A program made the position numbers and the translations under genes. Shown one piece after another: positions 59,691 through 64,000 of a stretch of 64,000 nucleotides of DNA. The notes under the pieces were generated by a model that saw only the letters and a list, made by a program, of their open reading frames with translations, was not told the origin of the DNA and searched no databases. The stretch comes from Rubellimicrobium arenae (GTDB lineage: Bacteria; Pseudomonadota; Alphaproteobacteria; Rhodobacterales; Rhodobacteraceae), in the NCBI RefSeq assembly GCF_017916275.1, contig NZ_JAFMST010000004.1, positions 62,001 through 126,000 of the forward strand, read 5' to 3'. Within the stretch, counting starts at the first letter, position 1. Each line of letters starts with the position of its first letter.

Positions 59691-60488
59691 ATGGAGTTCC
59701 GTGCCACGATGCAGCAGTTCGCCCGAATCCTTCAGACGGTCGCCCTGTTCGTGCTGAGCCTCGCGGCCGCGGCCATGTTCGCCATCACTCTTCTGTCGGC
59801 CCTGGGCGTCCTGCCCTGGCTCTCGCTCCAGGCCGGGTTCGGCGGCGTTTGGCATCCGGCGGCGGGACCGGTCGCGCAGGTCGGCCTGACGGTGCTCCTG
59901 GTGCTGCTCGCGGCGCTCGTCCCGTCCAGCAGCCGCGTCCTCGCGCTGGAAACCAGCCACCGCGACTTCCGCATCCGGATGCAGGACGTGGCCAACGCCT
60001 ACCACATGGCCCACAGCGCCGACCGCGGCGGCGCGTTCAGCCTGTCCTCCGAATTCGACGCGGTGCGCGAGCGGATCGAATACCTCCGCGATCACCCGGA
60101 CCTCCGCCTGCTCGAGGCCGACATCCTGACGCTCGCCGCCCAGATGTCGCAGCAGTCGCATCGGCTGGCCGAGATCTACAGCGACGAACGCGTGTCCCGC
60201 GCGCGGGCCTTCCTGGCCCAGCGGCAGCAGGAGGTGGCGGACCAGCAGCAGCGCATCGGCGAGGCGCTCCGGGTCAGCCGCGAGATCATGCGCTGGAACT
60301 CCCAGGTCGAGCTCGACGAGGCCATGGTGGCCAGCCAGCTCCAGCAGCTCGACGAGCAGCTCCAGGCGGCGCTGCCGGGGCTGGGCTACAGGCTCGACCG
60401 GACGGATCCGGCAGTCCCGGCGCACGACCACCCGATGGCGCGCCCCGACAACATCTTCCCGATGGGGCAACGTCCCGCCGCCGAATGA
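59691..60488 (+). CDS. membrane protein with coiled coil, often found beside radA
   Basis: 265 aa. Two membrane helices (about residues 12-42 and 58-80) precede a long helical coiled-coil region (about 90-230) with 'RIRMQDVANAYHMAHSADRGG', 'SEFDAVRERIEYLRDHPDLRLLEAD' and 'RARAFLAQRQQEVADQQQRIGEAL'. Proteins of this kind are annotated as DNA repair proteins in some relatives, I believe on neighbourhood alone; I see no nuclease or DNA-binding motif. The ATG at 59691 follows AGGAGAAAGAG. It sits between mlaF and radA on the same strand. Confidence 0.75.
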   Translation: MEFRATMQQFARILQTVALFVLSLAAAAMFAITLLSALGVLPWLSLQAGFGGVWHPAAGPVAQVGLTVLLVLLAALVPSSSRVLALETSHRDFRIRMQDVANAYHMAHSADRGGAFSLSSEFDAVRERIEYLRDHPDLRLLEADILTLAAQMSQQSHRLAEIYSDERVSRARAFLAQRQQEVADQQQRIGEALRVSREIMRWNSQVELDEAMVASQLQQLDEQLQAALPGLGYRLDRTDPAVPAHDHPMARPDNIFPMGQRPAAE

Positions 60489-60557
60489 GGAGGCCCGCGC
60501 GGGCGTGATCCGCCCCGCCTTGCACATGCCGCCGCGATGGCCCACATCGGGGCCATC

Positions 60558-61913
60558 ATGGGACGCGAGCAAGTCTTCACCTGCACGGTCTGCGGCGCGA
60601 CCCAGTCCAAGTGGTCCGGCCGCTGCGACGCCTGCGGGGCCTGGAACACCATCGTCGAGGAGGTGCCGCTGGCCGTCGGGCCCGGCAAGGCCCTCAAGCG
60701 CGGCAACAGCCTGACGCTCACCGATCTCGCCACCGCCGAGGCCCCTCCGCCCCGCACCGAGGCGGGCGTCGCCGAGCTGGACCGCGTGCTGGGGGGCGGG
60801 CTCGTGGCAGCCTCGGCGATCCTCGTGGGGGGCGATCCCGGGATCGGGAAATCGACCCTCCTCCTCCAGGCGGCGGCGCGCTTCGCCCGGAACGGCCTCA
60901 AGGTCGTCTATGTCACCGGCGAGGAGTCGGCCGGACAGGTGCAGATGCGCGCCCAGCGGCTCGGCCTGACGGAAAGCCCCGTGAAGCTGGCCGCGCACAC
61001 CAACCTCCGGGACATCCTTGCGACCCTGGACAGCGAGGCGCCGCAGCTTGCCATCATCGACTCGATCCAGACCATGTGGCTGGACACCGTGGAATCGGCG
61101 CCAGGCTCGGTGTCGCAGGTCCGGGCGGCGGCGCACGAGCTGACCTCCTTCGCCAAGCGGCGCGGCATCGCCATCGTCATGGTGGGCCACGTCACCAAGG
61201 AGGGCGCCATCGCCGGCCCCCGCGTCGTGGAGCACATGGTCGATACGGTGCTCTATTTCGAAGGCGACCGCGGCCATCAGTTCCGCATCCTGCGCGCGGT
61301 CAAGAACCGATTCGGTCCCGCGGACGAGATCGGCGTCTTCGAGATGACCGGAAAGGGCCTGACCGAGGTCCGCAACCCGTCCGCCCTGTTCCTGAGCGAG
61401 CGCGGCACCCCGGCCCCCGGCTCGGTCGTCTTCGCCGGCATCGAGGGGTCGCGCCCGATCCTGTGCGAGATCCAGGCCCTCGTGGCGCCGGCCGCGCCCG
61501 GACAGACGCGCCGGAGCGTGGTGGGCTGGGACGGCGGGCGGCTGGCCATGATCCTGGCCGTGCTGGACGCCCGCGCCGGCCTCAGCTTCGCGGGACTCGA
61601 TGTTTATCTGAACGTCGCGGGCGGGCTGAAGATCACCGAGCCCGCCGCCGACCTTGCCGTCGCGATGGCGCTGGTGTCGGCTCAGTCGCAGCAGCCGCTC
61701 GACCCGCAGACCGTCGTGTTCGGCGAGATCAGCCTTTCCGGGGCGCTCCGTCCCGTCTCCCAGACCGAAAACCGGTTGAAGGAGGCGCAAAAACTTGGTT
61801 TCACCACCGCCATCCTGCCGACGCTGGCCAAGCGTGCGGCCGGGTCGGGCCTTGCCTTGCGTGAAAAGCCCGATCTGGCGACCGCCGTGACCGACCAGAT
61901 GAGCGGGACCTGA
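60558..61913 (+). CDS. radA: DNA repair protein RadA (Sms)
   Basis: 451 aa. The N-terminal zinc ribbon 'FTCTVCGATQSKWSGRCDACG' in part is followed by a RecA-like ATPase (Walker A 'GGDPGIGKST', Walker B 'LAIIDSIQT', the RadA KNRFG motif 'VKNRFGP') and a C-terminal Lon-protease-like domain ('VYLNVAGGLKITEPAADLAVAMAL') without protease activity. RadA is a branch-migration helicase in recombination. I prefer ATG 60558, which starts just before the zinc ribbon behind GGGG; ATG 60537 adds 7 residues. It precedes cvpA by 18 nt. Confidence 0.95.
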   Translation: MGREQVFTCTVCGATQSKWSGRCDACGAWNTIVEEVPLAVGPGKALKRGNSLTLTDLATAEAPPPRTEAGVAELDRVLGGGLVAASAILVGGDPGIGKSTLLLQAAARFARNGLKVVYVTGEESAGQVQMRAQRLGLTESPVKLAAHTNLRDILATLDSEAPQLAIIDSIQTMWLDTVESAPGSVSQVRAAAHELTSFAKRRGIAIVMVGHVTKEGAIAGPRVVEHMVDTVLYFEGDRGHQFRILRAVKNRFGPADEIGVFEMTGKGLTEVRNPSALFLSERGTPAPGSVVFAGIEGSRPILCEIQALVAPAAPGQTRRSVVGWDGGRLAMILAVLDARAGLSFAGLDVYLNVAGGLKITEPAADLAVAMALVSAQSQQPLDPQTVVFGEISLSGALRPVSQTENRLKEAQKLGFTTAILPTLAKRAAGSGLALREKPDLATAVTDQMSGT

Positions 61914-61931
61914 CGGCAGGAACGGGGACGT

Positions 61932-62504
61932 ATGGAAGGCTTCACCATCATCGACGGCGTCGTGGCGATCGTGATCGTCGTCTCGGCTCTCCTGGCCTAC
62001 AGCCGCGGCTTCGTCCGCGAGATGCTGGCCATCGCCGGCTGGGTCGCGGCCACCATCCTGGCCTTCATCTTTGCGGACCAGGCCCAGCCCCTTGTCCGGC
62101 AAATCCCGGTCCTGGGCGACTTCATCGCCGATTCCTGCGAATTGTCCGTCATCGCGGCCTTCGCAGCGGTCTTCGCGGTGGCGCTGATCCTGTTCTCAAT
62201 CTTCACGCCGCTGTTCTCGGGCGCGGTGCAGCGGTCGGCGCTGGGCGGGCTCGACCAGGGGCTCGGCTTCCTGTTCGGCGTCGTCCGGGGCGTGCTGCTC
62301 GTGGCGGTGGCGTTCTTCGTCTACCAGACGGTCCTGTCGGCCCAGCGCATCCCCATGGTCGAGGACAGCCGCGCCAGCGCCGTCTTTTCGCGCATCACGG
62401 GCCAGATCGCCGCGCAAGACCCGCAGGCGGCCCTGGGCTGGGTGACCCAGCAGTACGAGGAACTCGTGGGCGTCTGCGCCGCGCCCGCGGGCGGCGCGGC
62501 CTGA
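61932..62504 (+). CDS. cvpA: CvpA family membrane protein
   Basis: 190 aa with four or five membrane helices in the first 140 residues: 'IIDGVVAIVIVVSALLAYSRGFVREML', 'IAGWVAATILAFIF', 'LSVIAAFAAVFAVALILFSIF' and 'FLFGVVRGVLLVAVAFFVYQT'. The CvpA signature 'SRGFVREMLAIAGW' is intact. CvpA is required for colicin V export in E. coli and widely affects envelope stability; its exact role is unclear. It sits between radA and purF, the order familiar in many proteobacteria where it neighbours purF. Confidence 0.93.
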   Translation: MEGFTIIDGVVAIVIVVSALLAYSRGFVREMLAIAGWVAATILAFIFADQAQPLVRQIPVLGDFIADSCELSVIAAFAAVFAVALILFSIFTPLFSGAVQRSALGGLDQGLGFLFGVVRGVLLVAVAFFVYQTVLSAQRIPMVEDSRASAVFSRITGQIAAQDPQAALGWVTQQYEELVGVCAAPAGGAA

Positions 62505-62630
62505 CCGGCCGGCTGCGGCGTCACGTCCGCGTGCGTGCCGCCGCCACCTTTGTTACGGGTGCGTGACACCCCCCGATTGCATCGCTATCAGGGCGCCGTG
62601 CGCCCCCGCCGCCGCCACGGAGCCCGACCC

Positions 62631-64000
62631 ATGGCCGATCAGGTCCACTACGCCCACCCCTTCGACGACGACAAGCTGCGCGAGGAGTGCGGCGTCTTCG
62701 GCGTGATCGGCGTCGCCGACGCGGCCAGCTTCGTCGCGCTGGGCCTTCACGCGCTCCAGCATCGCGGCCAGGAGGCCGGGGGCATCGTCACCTACGACCC
62801 CGAGGGCGGCTTCCACCAGGCGCGCCGCATGGGCTACGTCCGGGACAACTTCACCTCGCGCGAGGTCATGGACATGCTGCCCGGCTCGCTCGGGATCGGG
62901 CACGTCCGCTACTCCACGTCCGGCGACAAGGGTCCGGCGGTCATCCGCAACGTCCAGCCGTTCTTCGGCGAATTCGCCATCGGCGGCGCGGCGATCGCCC
63001 ATAACGGCAATCTCACCAACGCCGTCGCGCTCCGGCGCGAACTCATCGAGCGCGGGTCGATCTTCCAGTCCTCCTCGGACACGGAGTGCATCATCCACCT
63101 GATGGCCCGCTCCATGGGCCGGACGCTCGTGGACCGGGTCGAGGATGCGCTCCGCAAGGTCGAGGGGGCGTTCTCGGTGGTGGCCATGACGCGGACCAAG
63201 CTCGTGGGCTGCCGTGACCCGCTGGGGATCCGCCCGCTCGTCGTCGGTCGCCTGGGCGCGGGCTGGGTCCTCGCCTCCGAGACTTGCGCGCTCGACATCG
63301 TCGGGGCCGAGTTCCTGCGCGAGATCGAGCCCGGCGAGATGGTGGTGATCTCCACCGAAAAGGGCCTGGAAAGCTTCTTCCCCTTCCGCCCCCGCAAGAG
63401 CCGCTTCTGCATCTTCGAGCATGTCTACTTCAGCCGCCCCGATTCTCTGATCGGCGGTCGTTCGGTCTACGAAACGCGCGAGGCGATCGGCCGCGAACTG
63501 GCCCGCGAAGCCCCGGTGGACGCCGACCTGGTCTGCCCCGTGCCCGATTCGGGCACGCCCGCCGCGATCGGCTACGCCCACGAAAGCGGCATCCCCTTCG
63601 GCATGGGGATCATCCGCAACCAGTACATGGGCCGCACCTTCATCGAGCCGACCGAGCAGATCCGCAACATGGGGGTCCGGCTCAAGCTGAACGTGAACCG
63701 GGCGTTGATCCGCGGCAAGCGGGTGATCCTGGTGGACGACTCGGTGGTCCGCGGCACCACGAGCCGGAAGATCAAGGAGATGATCCTCGACGCCGGCGCG
63801 AAGGAGGTTCACTTCCGCATCGCCTCTCCGCCCACCGCCTGGCCCTGCTTCTACGGCGTGGACACGCCGAACCGCGAAAAGCTCCTGGCCGCCAACATGT
63901 CCGAGGAGGAGATGCGCAGCCACCTCGGCGTCGACTCGCTCAAGTTCATCTCGCTCGACGGCCTGTACCGCGCCGTGGGCGAGGCGGGCGGCCGCGACCC
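62631..64000 (+). CDS. purF: amidophosphoribosyltransferase, 3' end cut by the window
   Basis: At least 456 aa, cut at the right edge (about 30-40 residues missing). It starts purine synthesis by moving the glutamine amide to PRPP. After a short propeptide the nucleophile is Cys20 in 'EECGVFGVIG', and the glutaminase domain shows 'LQHRGQEAGGI' and 'IGHVRYSTSG'. The phosphoribosyltransferase domain has the PRPP motif 'VILVDDSVVRGTTS'. The four-residue cluster-type 'CxxC' Fe-S pattern was not checked beyond the edge. The ATG at 62631 is clear. It follows cvpA by 126 nt. Confidence 0.95.
   Translation, partial: MADQVHYAHPFDDDKLREECGVFGVIGVADAASFVALGLHALQHRGQEAGGIVTYDPEGGFHQARRMGYVRDNFTSREVMDMLPGSLGIGHVRYSTSGDKGPAVIRNVQPFFGEFAIGGAAIAHNGNLTNAVALRRELIERGSIFQSSSDTECIIHLMARSMGRTLVDRVEDALRKVEGAFSVVAMTRTKLVGCRDPLGIRPLVVGRLGAGWVLASETCALDIVGAEFLREIEPGEMVVISTEKGLESFFPFRPRKSRFCIFEHVYFSRPDSLIGGRSVYETREAIGRELAREAPVDADLVCPVPDSGTPAAIGYAHESGIPFGMGIIRNQYMGRTFIEPTEQIRNMGVRLKLNVNRALIRGKRVILVDDSVVRGTTSRKIKEMILDAGAKEVHFRIASPPTAWPCFYGVDTPNREKLLAANMSEEEMRSHLGVDSLKFISLDGLYRAVGEAGGRD

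Noticed and set aside
59565-62102. 845-codon open frame opposite mlaF, radA and the coiled-coil gene
   Set aside because: It crosses three well-supported plus-strand genes; composition is that of an antisense artefact.

Overview
The window is a strongly G+C-rich chromosomal segment of an alphaproteobacterium, almost certainly a member of the Rhodobacteraceae/Paracoccaceae (Roseobacter-Rhodobacter group). The evidence is the gene content and order: 5-aminolevulinate synthase (C4 haem route) beside a RodZ-like gene and ispG, the cysG-DUF2849-cysI-cysH-DUF934 sulfate assimilation block, alr-mlaE-mlaF followed by radA-cvpA-purF, an FnrL-like box before hemA, and an infC that begins RRPHNAPP. No phage, insertion sequence, CRISPR array or rRNA was seen. 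Genus cannot be assigned from what is visible.

Layout. 1-3.5 kb: a truncated AsmA-like gene, a divergent one-Cys peroxiredoxin, and an overlapping M23 peptidase/bactofilin pair. 3.5-5.1 kb: a DUF2189 membrane protein and two small lipoproteins. 5.1-12.1 kb: prfB, mrcA and a cell-wall amidase on the minus strand, with a methyltransferase and a globin-coupled chemoreceptor on the plus strand between mrcA and the amidase. 12.2-17.6 kb: a DsbA-like oxidoreductase, a rhodanese, ispG, rodZ and hemA. 17.7-22.1 kb: an M20 dipeptidase, a glycolipid-binding-like protein, tRNA-Asp, pirin and a histidine kinase. 22.5-28.4 kb: a glycosyltransferase cluster (five glycosyltransferases plus one unrecognised protein), the most accessory-looking region. 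28.4-30.3 kb: two tRNA-Val genes flanking a histidine phosphatase, then an exported nucleoside phosphorylase-like protein.

30.3-38.7 kb: lon, a conserved exported protein, tgt, a small ClpP-like exported protein, a SufT-like protein, an SMR transporter, infC and a long low-complexity anchored protein. 38.8-45 kb: ferredoxin-NADP reductase and the assimilatory sulfate operon with siroheme synthase, with a divergent Lrp-type regulator. 45-50.3 kb: a P450 overlapping tpiA, an IscA-type protein, an OmpA-family protein with 42 charged tetrads, and a secreted protein. 50.4-55 kb: glutaryl-CoA dehydrogenase, an exported protein, pyrC, a putative metallopeptidase and pyrE. 55-64 kb: dnaB, alr, mlaEF, a membrane coiled-coil protein, radA, cvpA and purF (cut by the right edge).

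Most of the window is housekeeping. The observations most worth a second look are a coding sequence whose stop codon lies inside a tRNA, the AUA start of infC, the 504-bp array of 12-bp units in the OmpA-family gene, the low-complexity anchored protein beside infC, and the unrecognised protein in the glycosyltransferase operon. No clearly undescribed defence or mobile system was found.
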